From assembly GCA_029266635.1 (NCBI GenBank), contig JAQSWM010000006.1:62001-126000 (forward strand): a stretch of 64,000 nucleotides of DNA. The letters run 5' to 3'. Positions 46,472 through 55,742 of this stretch are shown here, piece by piece. This DNA is from Sphingobacteriaceae bacterium (GTDB lineage Bacteria > Bacteroidota > Bacteroidia > Sphingobacteriales > Sphingobacteriaceae). The notes under the pieces were generated by a model, which saw nothing but the letters and a program-made list of their open reading frames with translations, was not told the origin of the DNA and made no database searches. Every line of letters starts with the position of its first letter. The stretch's first letter is position 1. A program made the position numbers and the translations under genes.

Positions 46472-47187
46472 GCTAATTTCACAAGCCTATCTCCATCCAA
46501 AATTGGAATAGCCGTTGTAATATCTACATTCAGGCAAAACGCGATATCCTTTTCAATTCCCAGCTCCTTGAGGCGTTCGCTATGGGAAGTCTTTTTCAAA
46601 TATTCACCAAGATTATTTTTTCCCGCTTCGAACAAGTCGAAAGCAGCAATCCCTGCGTCGTCTAACTTATAGCCCTCGCCCTGTAGCTGGCTCACCACGG
46701 CTCCCGCGAACAGCGTATCTTCCAGATTGAACTTATTTTTCCAGCCCGCACACACCAGGAGAAGATGGCTATCCTGTTCTTTAAGCCAGTTGCAAAGAGC
46801 GGTCAAATTGAGAAAAGCCCCGATCACGATCTTTTTGGCTTTGATAGATAGCTGAAGGGCGTGAGTTCCGTTGGTGGTAGTTAGCACGATAGTTTTCCCG
46901 TCTACTTTGTCAGCCGTGTAGGAGAATGGCGAATTTCCGAAGTCGAAGCCCGCAACTACAGCCCCATCCCGCTCAGCGGCCAACAAGTAATCTGGAAATG
47001 TAGGCCGGTAAGCGGCGCACTCCTCAACATGAGAGACTGGAATAATACCCGCAGCTCCATTCTCAATGCCATAGCAAATGGACGATGTTGCCCGGAAAAT
47101 ATCAATAATTACAACAATGCTGTTTTCAACATCATACAGCGGCAACAGTGCCGGTGTAAGGCAAACCTCGAGGTTCTTGTTTGTCAT
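46468..47187 (-). CDS. comB: 2-phosphosulfolactate phosphatase family protein
   Basis: The 239-aa protein has the ComB blocks: VVIIDIFRATSSICYGIENGA near residue 28, GFDFGNSPFSYTADKVDGKTIVLTTTNGTHAL, and LEDTLFAGAVVSQL. ComB removes phosphate from 2-phosphosulfolactate in archaeal coenzyme M synthesis. Bacteria with this protein lack that coenzyme, and in Bacteroidetes it may serve sulfonolipid or sulfolactate metabolism; this is inference. It follows gcvT by 27 nt on the same strand. Confidence 0.88.
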   Translation of the reverse strand: MTNKNLEVCLTPALLPLYDVENSIVVIIDIFRATSSICYGIENGAAGIIPVSHVEECAAYRPTFPDYLLAAERDGAVVAGFDFGNSPFSYTADKVDGKTIVLTTTNGTHALQLSIKAKKIVIGAFLNLTALCNWLKEQDSHLLLVCAGWKNKFNLEDTLFAGAVVSQLQGEGYKLDDAGIAAFDLFEAGKNNLGEYLKKTSHSERLKELGIEKDIAFCLNVDITTAIPILDGDRLVKLA

Positions 47188-47214
47188 GCGTGGACGTGGG
47201 ATGATGGCACAGAA

Positions 47215-48291
47215 CTATTTGAAGGGCGGTTTTACAACCTTTGCCTTAACTTTATTATCGCGGATTTTGATGAAAACCTCTGTGCCTTCTTTGGCAAAAT
47301 CCGTTTTCACATATCCCATTCCAATGGCCTTTTGCAGTGATGGCGATTGCGTGCCGGACGTGACTTTTCCGATCACATTCTCATCAGCGTCGGTAATCTC
47401 ATAATCGTGACGGGGAATGCCACGGTCAATCATTTCAAAACCCACAAGCTTGCGCTCCACACCTTTCTGTTTCTGGTCCTGCAAACTATCAGAGTTCACA
47501 AACTCTTTGGTGAACTTCGTCACCCAGCCCAATCCCGCCTCTAACGGCGACGTAGTATCATCTATGTCGTTCCCGTAAAGGCAAAAACCCATTTCCAGCC
47601 GAAGTGTATCCCGAGCTCCGAGCCCGATAGGTTTTATCCCGTAAGGCTCTCCCGCTTTGAAAATTTCTTTCCAAATATGTTCTGCGTTGGCGTTGTCAAA
47701 ATAAAGCTCAAAGCCACCAGCTCCGGTGTATCCAGTTGCTGAGATAAGCACATTGTCTATTCCGGCAAATGTTCCTTTTTTAAACGTGTAATATTCCATT
47801 CCCGAAAGTTCGACATCAGTCAGGCTTTGCAGCGCATCAACAGCTTTTGGACCTTGCACAGCGAGAAGAGATGTGCGATCGGAGATATCTTTCATCTCTA
47901 CACCAAAATCATTGTACTTCGATATCCAGTTCCAATCTTTCTCGATGTTTGACGCATTCACCACCAGCATGTAAGTTTTCTCGTCAATGCGATAAACCAG
48001 CAGATCGTCAACTATGCCCCCCTGCTCATTTGGCAGGCAAGAGTATTGAACTTTCCCGTCAAACAGCTTCGATGCATCATTCGATGTTACTTTCTGGATC
48101 AGGTCAAGAGCATGTTCGCCTTTCAGGATAAACTCGCCCATGTGGCTCACATCAAAAACTCCCACTGCCTTGCGCACAGTCTCGTGTTCAGCATTTATAC
48201 CGGAATATTGTACAGGCATATTGTACCCGGCAAAAGGAACCATCTTTGCACCCAAAGCAACGTGAACATTCGTTAAAGCAGTATTCTTCAT
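47215..48291 (-). CDS. gcvT: Glycine cleavage system T protein (aminomethyltransferase)
   Basis: The 358-aa protein transfers the aminomethyl carbon of glycine from the H-protein to tetrahydrofolate. [38 protein letters not shown] is the N-terminal signature, and later [35 protein letters not shown] and GWVTKF mark the domain. The partners gcvH and gcvP are not in the window. A near-consensus -7 box (TAATTTCG on the minus strand) precedes it. It forms a probable gcvT-comB unit. Confidence 0.96.
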   Translation of the reverse strand: MKNTALTNVHVALGAKMVPFAGYNMPVQYSGINAEHETVRKAVGVFDVSHMGEFILKGEHALDLIQKVTSNDASKLFDGKVQYSCLPNEQGGIVDDLLVYRIDEKTYMLVVNASNIEKDWNWISKYNDFGVEMKDISDRTSLLAVQGPKAVDALQSLTDVELSGMEYYTFKKGTFAGIDNVLISATGYTGAGGFELYFDNANAEHIWKEIFKAGEPYGIKPIGLGARDTLRLEMGFCLYGNDIDDTTSPLEAGLGWVTKFTKEFVNSDSLQDQKQKGVERKLVGFEMIDRGIPRHDYEITDADENVIGKVTSGTQSPSLQKAIGMGYVKTDFAKEGTEVFIKIRDNKVKAKVVKPPFK

Positions 48292-48307
48292 GATATGAAA
48301 ATATTCG

Positions 48308-48315
48308 CGAAATTA
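48308..48315 (-). promoter_or_regulatory. Probable -7 box (TAATTTCG) of gcvT-comB
   Basis: The minus strand reads TAATTTCG, one base off TAnnTTTG, 16 nt before the gcvT ATG. The same variant is seen before the ParE-type pair, and a similar one (TATATTCG) before recA. Confidence 0.35.
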
Positions 48316-48330
48316 AGAAAAAAAGGCAGC

Positions 48331-49527
48331 TTAGCCCGAGGTTAATTCCCTGTAAAAGTTGAGCAAACTGGCGCTTGCCGGAACTACATTATGTTCCTTT
48401 TCGACAAGCTTGCGAGCATTTTCACCAATTTCTTCGCAGAACTTACAATCGGTAGAACAGCGCAATATGTTTTTGTAAAACTCGTCGGGCGTATCGGCTA
48501 TCAGGATATTTTTACCGTGTTGGTAATTGATGCCTTCTGCGCCTAGCGAGGTAGAGATAATGCACTTCCTCATCGCCATTCCCTCAATAATTTTAACCCG
48601 CATCCCGCTGCCGGAACGTAGAGGCACAATCATGATGGATTTAGAGCCGATAAATTCTTTGCCATCTTCGAGTTCATCATGGATGATGAGATGATCATCT
48701 TCCCGGGCATAAAATTCGTCGGGCATGTTTCGCCCGGCAAGGTGAAGCTTTATGCCGGAATTGAGCGCACGCAAATCGTTCCAGACGTTATCCAGAAACC
48801 ATTCAAGGCCTTCAACCGCAGGCTGGAAATCCATCGAGCCAATATGGAATAAGCTGGGATACTCTACGTGCGGAATTTCTATGTTGTACAAATCAATGTT
48901 CAACACCACAGGGAAGTTCTCCAGCCTAACCTTACAGCCAAGCGCATGCATTTTGCTGCGGTCAGATTCGCTAATGGTCAGCACGGCATCCGGTTTGTTC
49001 AGGTTCTCGAGTTCAAACCGCAACATCTTCCTTGATAGTATCCGCTTATAAATATCTGTAAAGAATGTTCCCTGAATGCTTGCCGCATTTACCTGGTGTT
49101 CGATGGCATGCGCCCGATATACGATCTTAGCATTGCTATTTTGCCGCACTACGTTTAAATACGCCATCACAAACAAACCCTCAAGCTGAATAATATCAAA
49201 CTCATTGTGGTGCAGGAAATTTCGCAGTTTAGCAACTGATGCCGATTTATAGAAACGCATTATCTGCCCCGAACGGCGGGTTAAGAGGTTGCTTACGGCT
49301 CCAAAAACGCTTTGCGAATTATCTATGTATGATGTTTGAAAATTCACACGGCTCATAAGCGGATCGCGAATATGCCGTACATCCACAAAATGGCTTTGCG
49401 GATTAAGGCTAAAGACCGATACCTCTGCCCCTTGCCCAAGCAATCCCTCGATAGTGTTGTATATCACTATTGAATACCCGCTGTCTGGTGGGAATGGAAC
49501 GCGGGTGGTGAGCAACAGGACTTTCAT
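48331..49527 (-). CDS. Glycosyltransferase, GT4-like
   Basis: The 398-aa protein has an N-terminal Rossmann part (MKVLLLTTRVPFPPDSGYSIVIYNTIEGLLGQGAEVSVFSL) and a GT-B C-terminal part with the nucleotide-sugar site MIVPLRSGSGMRVKIIEGMAMRKCIISTSLGAEGI (ExxE-like spacing). It probably transfers a sugar from a nucleotide donor to a cell-surface glycan. No biosynthetic cluster surrounds it, which is unusual, and the acceptor is unknown. It runs from an ATG at 49527, 46 nt after the rnhB stop. Confidence 0.88.
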   Translation of the reverse strand: MKVLLLTTRVPFPPDSGYSIVIYNTIEGLLGQGAEVSVFSLNPQSHFVDVRHIRDPLMSRVNFQTSYIDNSQSVFGAVSNLLTRRSGQIMRFYKSASVAKLRNFLHHNEFDIIQLEGLFVMAYLNVVRQNSNAKIVYRAHAIEHQVNAASIQGTFFTDIYKRILSRKMLRFELENLNKPDAVLTISESDRSKMHALGCKVRLENFPVVLNIDLYNIEIPHVEYPSLFHIGSMDFQPAVEGLEWFLDNVWNDLRALNSGIKLHLAGRNMPDEFYAREDDHLIIHDELEDGKEFIGSKSIMIVPLRSGSGMRVKIIEGMAMRKCIISTSLGAEGINYQHGKNILIADTPDEFYKNILRCSTDCKFCEEIGENARKLVEKEHNVVPASASLLNFYRELTSG

Positions 49528-49573
49528 TGTTCAGGATGGCCTTTTTCCAAAAATAGCATCCTGAAAGCGGCTC

Positions 49574-50218
49574 TCAAAGCTCAGCTTCAAATAATATGTC
49601 GAGCTCGGGATTTGTAACCCGAAAGGTTTTTCGATGGAAAGGTGAAAACCCATGCTTGATAACGGCTTCGCGGTGGCGGATGGTTGGGTATCCTTTGTTG
49701 CTATGCCAGTCGTACTCGGGATGGTGAGGAGCGATAGACTTCATGTAATCATCCCGGTAGGTTTTCGCTAAAACTGAAGCCGCAGCGATAGAGAAATATT
49801 TTCCATCACCCTTTATGATGCATGAATGTGGAACCTCATTATATTTTTTGAAGCGATTTCCATCCACGAGGATGTAGCCGGGCTGAATGTGAAGTTTTTC
49901 CAATGCCCGGTGCATGGCCAGAAAGGATGCGTTGAGAATGTTGATATCATCAATTTCATCATGATCTGCGTAGGCAACTGCATAGGCAATTGCTTTTTTT
50001 TCGATCATAGGGCGCAATTCGTAGCGCTCTTCTTCCAGAAGCTGTTTGGAGTCGTTCAGAAGTTTATGCCGGAAGTTTTTAGGGAGGATCACAGCGGCGG
50101 CGAACACCGGCCCGGCGAGGCAGCCACGGCCCGCTTCATCGCAGCCTGCTTCCATATGCTCGTTTTGATGATAAGCGAGCAACTTGCTTTTTTTCTCCTG
50201 ATTCTCGTTCCCTTTCAC
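49574..50218 (-). CDS. rnhB: Ribonuclease HII
   Basis: The 214-aa enzyme removes ribonucleotides and RNA-DNA hybrids. GCDEAGRGCLAGPV provides D27 and E28, YILVDGN provides D119, and the last acidic residue is D156 in YRDDYM. IKGDGKYFSIAAASVLAKTYRD is the second signature. It is followed by a basic C-terminal segment (YPTIRHREAVIKHGFSPFHRKTF). The 23 residues before the first motif are a normal variable leader. Confidence 0.95.
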   Translation of the reverse strand: MKGNENQEKKSKLLAYHQNEHMEAGCDEAGRGCLAGPVFAAAVILPKNFRHKLLNDSKQLLEEERYELRPMIEKKAIAYAVAYADHDEIDDINILNASFLAMHRALEKLHIQPGYILVDGNRFKKYNEVPHSCIIKGDGKYFSIAAASVLAKTYRDDYMKSIAPHHPEYDWHSNKGYPTIRHREAVIKHGFSPFHRKTFRVTNPELDILFEAEL

Positions 50219-50259
50219 TCTACAAAAATATCAATACGACTTTATAACAAAACAGAATG

Positions 50260-51507
50260 TTAGGAAATTTTTATCGTCAGCATGGTAACATCATCCGAGT
50301 TCATTTTCACCCTGTGAGATGCCTGGATACTGCTCAAAATTGTCCGATTTATATCCTGAACAGAAAGATGCTTATTAATTAAAAGGTGGTGTACCAGTTC
50401 TTCTTCCGCAATAAAGACGCTTTCATCGGGACTTTCAATCAGGCCGTCTGTATAGTTGAAAATCAAACTGTCAGGCTCCAGATGCACCGAACCCATGTTT
50501 ATGAATGGCAATTCGTCAAAAGCACCAATCATTGTGGTGCCTTGTTTTAGAAAGATCGCCTTGTTCTGCATGATGAGGATAGGAGGATTGTGCCCGGCGT
50601 TAACGTATTGCATTTGGCGGGTCTGCTCATTATAGCGTCCTAAAAAGAAGGTAATGAAGCGTTCGCCATTAGTATTGCGAATAACGATCTGGTTCATTTT
50701 TTCAATTACTTTCATCAGATCATCCTCTACAGAAACCCAGGCACGAAGGCTGGCTTGCAGGTTGGCCATCAGCAGCGCCGCGGAGATTCCCTTGCCAGAT
50801 ACATCTGCTATGCACCACAAGAATTCATGTTCGCTTAAACGGATGAAATCGAAATAATCGCCGCTGATATTCTGATTTGGCAGATACATTGAGCTCATCT
50901 GCAACTTGCTGTTGTTAGGCAAACGTGCCGGCACTAGCATATTTTGCACTTCGCTGGCAAGCTCCATATCACGCACCAGGCGCTCTCGTTGTATTCGTTC
51001 TTTAAAAAGCTTTTTATTCTCAAGCGCAACCACAATCACGTTGATAAGCGTTTGCATGAAGTTGAGGTCGTTGCTGAGGAGTTCAGGTTTGGTGTCAAAA
51101 TCCCCAATCAGCACAAAAGCCAGCATATTGTTTTTATGCAGTACAGGTACAAAGTGCGAATACTGATTTACCAGATTATCTTTATGAGCACTCAGGTGAT
51201 CAATGTTCTTGATTTGCTGAACAACCTGGCAGATCTGCTGTAAGCTTTTGGTGTTTTCAACCTCGCCGCCGTATTTAGAGGCGAGATAAAAGTGCTCCCG
51301 TTCACGAACCAGCAGGCGCATCTTTCCGATTTTGAGGTGGACTTTTAAAATCACCTCGAGCATTTCAAAAAGCACGGAGGCAGAACTGTTCCTGTTAATA
51401 GCCTGCGTAACTTCAAGCAAAGAATTTAATTCGGCCTGTCGTTTAAGCAACAGCGGTATTAATTCATTCTCTTCTGCCGATCCCGAAAGGCTACTAAATA
51501 GTGTCAA
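50260..51507 (-). CDS. PP2C-family (SpoIIE-like) phosphatase with GAF-like sensor
   Basis: The 415-aa protein has a GAF-like N-terminal domain (residues ~20-175, ending in a coiled helix FKERIQRERLVRDMELASEVQ), then a SpoIIE/PP2C domain with SGDYFDF, DVSGKGISAALLMANLQA and FNYTDGLIES. These are the metal-binding aspartates of PPM phosphatases. It dephosphorylates Ser/Thr on a partner, often an anti-sigma factor antagonist, in response to a small-molecule signal bound by GAF. No anti-sigma antagonist gene is adjacent, so its partner is elsewhere. Confidence 0.9.
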   Translation of the reverse strand: MTLFSSLSGSAEENELIPLLLKRQAELNSLLEVTQAINRNSSASVLFEMLEVILKVHLKIGKMRLLVREREHFYLASKYGGEVENTKSLQQICQVVQQIKNIDHLSAHKDNLVNQYSHFVPVLHKNNMLAFVLIGDFDTKPELLSNDLNFMQTLINVIVVALENKKLFKERIQRERLVRDMELASEVQNMLVPARLPNNSKLQMSSMYLPNQNISGDYFDFIRLSEHEFLWCIADVSGKGISAALLMANLQASLRAWVSVEDDLMKVIEKMNQIVIRNTNGERFITFFLGRYNEQTRQMQYVNAGHNPPILIMQNKAIFLKQGTTMIGAFDELPFINMGSVHLEPDSLIFNYTDGLIESPDESVFIAEEELVHHLLINKHLSVQDINRTILSSIQASHRVKMNSDDVTMLTIKIS

Positions 51508-51546
51508 AAGTGTGCTATAATGATGCTAATTTAATGGAATTATTTA

Positions 51547-52698
51547 TCAGACGTTGGTATTTTGAGATTTAACATCGAACGCATCCCGCAATCCAACAGC
51601 CACCAGGTTGAAGGCATACACCATCAGCATGATGGCAAGTCCCGGTAAAATGGCCAGATACGCCGCATCCATAATGATGTATCCGTAATGTTCTTTGATC
51701 ATGCCGCCCCAGGTTGGAACAGGCGGCTGTGCGCCGAAGCCGAGAAAGCTAAGCCCTGCCTCTAAAAGTATTGCAGACGCAAAGTTTGAAGAAGCGGCAA
51801 CCAGAATTGGTCCTGCAATGTTAGGCAGGATATGGCGGCCAATAATCCGCAGATCCTTAAACCCCATTGCACGGGCGGCTTCTATAAACTCCATGCTTTT
51901 CAAAGCCATCACCTGTCCCCGCACCAGCCTGGCTACATCTACCCACATGGACAAACCGACTGCGATAAATATTTGCCAAAAGCCTTTTCCCAGGGCGAAA
52001 GAGATTGCAATGACCAGCAGCAAAGCAGGCAGCGACCACACCACATTCATCAGCCAGCTTATTGCAGCGTCTGTTTTCCCACCATAAAATCCGGCAATCG
52101 CTCCCAGAAAAACACCGATTGTGAGCGAAATAAGCACAGCCATAATCCCTACAGAAAGGGATACACGTATCCCCAGAATTAACCTGCTAAGCATATCTCG
52201 CCCGTAGATATCCGTACCGAATATAAAAGTGTGTTTACCGATATTGTGATTGGAAACATATTTGTAAAGTTCGCTTCGGCTGAGATTTTTGAGATACGGG
52301 AATTTCGGCCCCAGCACATTGCTCATTGCGTAGGATGTTTCTTCGCTAATTTCATTATTACCGATGTATTCGCGGACAATTACAGAGTCGCCTTTAAACC
52401 TGTAACTATCAATGGGAATTTGCCTTGTGAGCGCCGGCTGACCGTACATCATCTTTTCAAAAACATTCACAGTATCTACATGCTCCGGCTTATTGATGTA
52501 AAGAAACTGGAATTTTGAACCGGGCTTTTTTGTGCTAAGCTGCAAAAGCATGGCGTTTGCCTGGGGTGTATCGTCGGGCATGATCAGGTAGCCAAGCAAA
52601 CCTGCGAGTGCCGCAAGAATGATGAAAATGAGGCCAGCAAGAGCAAGCTTATTCCGCCGGAACTTTATCCAGGTGCCACGTGCTTGGGTTTGTTGCAT
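51547..52698 (-). CDS. Oligopeptide/dipeptide-type ABC transporter permease
   Basis: The 383-aa protein is a DppC/OppC-type inner-membrane permease: TM1 at ~17-40, then GTDIYGRDMLSRLILGIRVSL leading into the other five helices, and the EAA loop EFIEAARAMGFKDLRIIGRHILPN that contacts the ATPase. Between TM1 and the GTDxxGRD motif there are about 115 residues outside the membrane, against about 35 in usual DppC. This long insert has no match I recognise. The binding protein, DppB partner and ATPases are not adjacent, so it must work with subunits encoded elsewhere. Confidence 0.9.
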   Translation of the reverse strand: MQQTQARGTWIKFRRNKLALAGLIFIILAALAGLLGYLIMPDDTPQANAMLLQLSTKKPGSKFQFLYINKPEHVDTVNVFEKMMYGQPALTRQIPIDSYRFKGDSVIVREYIGNNEISEETSYAMSNVLGPKFPYLKNLSRSELYKYVSNHNIGKHTFIFGTDIYGRDMLSRLILGIRVSLSVGIMAVLISLTIGVFLGAIAGFYGGKTDAAISWLMNVVWSLPALLLVIAISFALGKGFWQIFIAVGLSMWVDVARLVRGQVMALKSMEFIEAARAMGFKDLRIIGRHILPNIAGPILVAASSNFASAILLEAGLSFLGFGAQPPVPTWGGMIKEHYGYIIMDAAYLAILPGLAIMLMVYAFNLVAVGLRDAFDVKSQNTNV

Positions 52699-52730
52699 GT
52701 GGCAATAAATTTATAAAATCTTTGTACCGA

Positions 52731-53864
52731 TTAGTTAACCAATCGTCCTTTCCAGATATATTTTCCGGAATTGCCCGCTATTCCGATGTAAATAAAATAA
52801 AAAATGTGCCCTATGGTGAGCAATGGCAGGAAAAGGAGAAGTCGGCTGCGCCGGAAGAATGAGGTTACCGGAATCATGAACACGAGCTCTACAAAGAACT
52901 TTAGCAGAATAGTTGCGCCTCCAAGCAGAAATAGCCTATCGTAAAAAAATCCGGACAGGAAACTTAAAAGAATAGAGAGATTGAACAGCCAAATTGAAAC
53001 ACCAATTACAACCATCCACTTGTTTTTGTAACGTGTGCTTTTAGATGCCCATCGCTTGCGCTGCCTGACAAATTCTTTTAGATTCGGCTTAGCGTGGGTA
53101 TAAACAACGGCCTCTTTCGCCTTGCAAAAGCCAATGGAGTTTGGGTATTTAGCAGCAACTTTATGCAAAAACAACTCGTCATCGCCCGAGGCTAAATCAT
53201 CAATGCCCGCAAAACCTTTCAGTTCATCAAAAACATCCTTGCGATAGGCGAGATTAGCGCCATTACACGTGGAGGGCATTTTGTTCCCGATAGTTGAGGC
53301 ACCCAAACCAATCAGGAACTGAAACTCCAAGGTCTGCAGCTCTTCAAAGAAGGTCTTTTCCTGGTAAAAAGACACGGGCGAAGAAATAAGATTATAACCT
53401 TTTTCTTCGTACATCGATACGATTGTGCTAAGCCATTGCTTTCCCATGCGGCAGTCGGCGTCGGTGGCAACAATCAACTCACCTCCAGCTATTTTGATCG
53501 CCTCTGTAAGTGCTTTCTTTTTGTATGAATTTAGCGGATTGGCTTCGTTTAGCCTGATCAGCCTGACACCCTGTTCAGCGTATGCAGAAATTACATTAGC
53601 GGTTTCGTCTGTTGAATGATCATCGACTACAATAATCTCAACAAGGTGCTTCGGGTAATCCTGCGCAAGAATATCGCTGATTGTAAAACCAATTTTCTCA
53701 GCCTCATCCCGAGCCGCCATCACAACACTTATCCGGGTTTGGGGTTCTGTCATTTTCCTTTCGTAAACGGGAATATTCATCCAGCCCCGACTGAAAAACA
53801 AGAGCAAACCCGCGTAGAATAAGGCGAGAAGAGATATGAAGATGCTAATTGCGGTTAGTGCCAA
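52731..53864 (-). CDS. Membrane glycosyltransferase family 2
   Basis: The 377-aa protein has an N-terminal membrane helix, then a GT-A domain: ISVVMAARDEAEKIGFTISDIL, IIVVDDHSTDET, DADC as the DxD, and RQRKRWASKSTRY as the QxxRW-like product site. Two or more membrane helices follow (IGVSIWLFNLSILLSFLSGF etc.). It builds or moves a lipid-linked or polymer sugar at the inner membrane. Its start overlaps the previous gene by 20 nt, so the two are co-translated, and the pairing with a flippase-like protein suggests a glycolipid product. Confidence 0.9.
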   Translation of the reverse strand: MALTAISIFISLLALFYAGLLLFFSRGWMNIPVYERKMTEPQTRISVVMAARDEAEKIGFTISDILAQDYPKHLVEIIVVDDHSTDETANVISAYAEQGVRLIRLNEANPLNSYKKKALTEAIKIAGGELIVATDADCRMGKQWLSTIVSMYEEKGYNLISSPVSFYQEKTFFEELQTLEFQFLIGLGASTIGNKMPSTCNGANLAYRKDVFDELKGFAGIDDLASGDDELFLHKVAAKYPNSIGFCKAKEAVVYTHAKPNLKEFVRQRKRWASKSTRYKNKWMVVIGVSIWLFNLSILLSFLSGFFYDRLFLLGGATILLKFFVELVFMIPVTSFFRRSRLLLFLPLLTIGHIFYFIYIGIAGNSGKYIWKGRLVN

Positions 53865-54840
53865 AGAAGTTCAATTTAAATACGAAAGGTGCTCCGATGA
53901 TGGCCGGGATGATCAGGTTTATGAGCCAGATGCACGTGGTTGCTGCAATAATTGCTACATGCTGATCGGTGATGTAGCCAAAGAAATAAGTTGCTGTCAT
54001 GCCACGCACACCCACGTCGAGCAGGTCGAGAGAAGGCAATGCCGACTGGATGAACAACAAAATTAAAACCATCATTATGATTTCGAAAATAGCGAGATCG
54101 GGCAGTAGCAGGTGGATAATTAAACAATACTGGGTTGTAAAAACTGCAAACCTGGCTAAAGAAAAAGAGAATATCTTCACTAAATCGTTTTTTCGGTAGC
54201 GGGCAATAATTGAAAAAAACTTTCTGAACCGCTTTAGAAAAGCGATAGAATTTAACAGAGAAAGCATCCAACGTATGTTGAAAAAAAATAGCAGGAAAAA
54301 CGTGCAAAACCCTACTACTAAAAACGCTATTGCGTAATGAAGCGAAATATTTAGCGGCACAAAAGCTCCCACAAACCAAAGCAAAGCCCAGGCACCGAGC
54401 ACGTTCGTAACCGTCATCTGTCCGATTGCTCCAACCGCCATCGCTATTATACCCTGCACTCGTTTTCGTGGTGCTAAAAAGAATACTCTCCCGCCATATT
54501 CTCCTATGCGGTTAGGCGTAAAAATAGCCCAGGTCAGTCCGCAAAACACAGACTCCACCGCTCTCCCAAGCTTCAGCTCCTCAATGTTCCGCATCAAAAA
54601 CATCCACTTTAATGCTTCCAGAAACCAGTTCAGCAGCATCAGGAAAAACACCACAAATAATACCTCGTAAACTTCGGTAGCGGGAAGCTGATTAATCAGC
54701 TGCTTAAAATCAGCTATTTTCTGGTTATCATCTAGCTTATGAAAAATGAATGCAAACGCCAGTATGAGGATGGCTATTTTAACTGAAATACTAATCGCTT
54801 TTTTAGTGCGTGGGCTCAACAGAGAGGATTTGTTCTGCAA
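53845..54840 (-). CDS. Flippase-like integral membrane protein (UPF0104/LPG-synthase TM region)
   Basis: The 331-aa protein has about eight membrane helices and the family blocks WAIFTPNRIGEYGGRVFFLAPRKR and LLDVGVRGMTATYFFGYI. The N(R/G)xGExxR-like motif is typical of the lysylphosphatidylglycerol synthase transmembrane region, also known as UPF0104. Without the catalytic soluble domain of MprF, such proteins are thought to move lipids or modified lipids. The gene overlaps the downstream GT2 by 20 nt and forms a pair with it. Confidence 0.85.
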   Translation of the reverse strand: MQNKSSLLSPRTKKAISISVKIAILILAFAFIFHKLDDNQKIADFKQLINQLPATEVYEVLFVVFFLMLLNWFLEALKWMFLMRNIEELKLGRAVESVFCGLTWAIFTPNRIGEYGGRVFFLAPRKRVQGIIAMAVGAIGQMTVTNVLGAWALLWFVGAFVPLNISLHYAIAFLVVGFCTFFLLFFFNIRWMLSLLNSIAFLKRFRKFFSIIARYRKNDLVKIFSFSLARFAVFTTQYCLIIHLLLPDLAIFEIIMMVLILLFIQSALPSLDLLDVGVRGMTATYFFGYITDQHVAIIAATTCIWLINLIIPAIIGAPFVFKLNFFGTNRN

Positions 54841-54887
54841 TGTTAGGCAAAAACATCAATGCAGAGGCAATGTTTGGGCGGATTAGC

Positions 54888-55640
54888 TCAGGAGACAAAA
54901 GAGTTCAGCGTATTCAGGTTCCCCAGAGCGTCGCCCATAGTGTTGTTAAAATAGGCGTAAACAGTCTTTCCCTCCGCCAGCCATTCCTTCACATACTCGG
55001 CGTACTCATACAAATAACCTTCTTCGTAGCTTCCGCGATATCCGCCGTTTGGCCCGTGGAAACGCAGGTACACGAAATCCGCTTCCTGTTCTTTGAGCGG
55101 GGCGGCAGACGCCGGCATATCGTGCAGCACAGCAGCGGCACCAAACTCCTCCAATAAATCATAAGTTTCGGGTTCATACCAGGATCTATTCCTGAACTCC
55201 ACAGCGGTTTTCCATTCTGAATCGGGGTCCGCGTGCCGGATTCCGGTTAGCAGCACCTCAAGCTGATGAGCAGCCGCAATGGTGGTGCTGGGGGGCATCT
55301 GGATCAGCAAACAACCTTTCTTTTCTCCCGCGTTAGCGATAGTTTCCATAAACCGGTCAACATCTTCTGGTGCAAATGCGAGTTCTTTGTTATGCGTAAC
55401 CTGCTTCCAAAGCTTGTAAGTAAACCTGAAATCATCCGGCACTTCAGCCGACCACTTTGCAACTGTTTTCAGCATCGGAAGCCTGTAAAATGAGCTGTTT
55501 ATTTCTACGCTGTTATTGAGAGAGCCATAAAATGCAAGTCGGCTTTTGTCCTGAAACTCGGGCGGGCAACATTGTTTATTTGGAAACGGGATCACAACGT
55601 TGCTTGTTCCAGAATAGAAGTTTGGCATTTTCTGCTCCAT
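54888..55640 (-). CDS. DUF72-family protein
   Basis: The 250-aa protein is a full DUF72 (TIM-barrel-like) member: FYGSLNNSVEINSSFYRLP near residue 37, FRFTYKLWKQVTHN near 90, VEFRNRSWYEPET near 148, VYLRFHGPNGGYRGSY near 195, and VYAYFNNTMGDALGN near 230. Its activity is unknown. The gene begins at 55640 and is divergent from ruvC 102 nt away; it is followed by the flippase-like pair. Nothing in its context points to a pathway. Confidence 0.88.
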   Translation of the reverse strand: MEQKMPNFYSGTSNVVIPFPNKQCCPPEFQDKSRLAFYGSLNNSVEINSSFYRLPMLKTVAKWSAEVPDDFRFTYKLWKQVTHNKELAFAPEDVDRFMETIANAGEKKGCLLIQMPPSTTIAAAHQLEVLLTGIRHADPDSEWKTAVEFRNRSWYEPETYDLLEEFGAAAVLHDMPASAAPLKEQEADFVYLRFHGPNGGYRGSYEEGYLYEYAEYVKEWLAEGKTVYAYFNNTMGDALGNLNTLNSFVS

Positions 55641-55742
55641 GTAAATTAAACAGCAGGATGCGGGTGATGTTTGTGGAATAGCTTGCGATGATCTGCACCC
55701 TTTGCCCTTTTTCTTTCTTCCTTCTTCCTAACTTAGCTGCGG

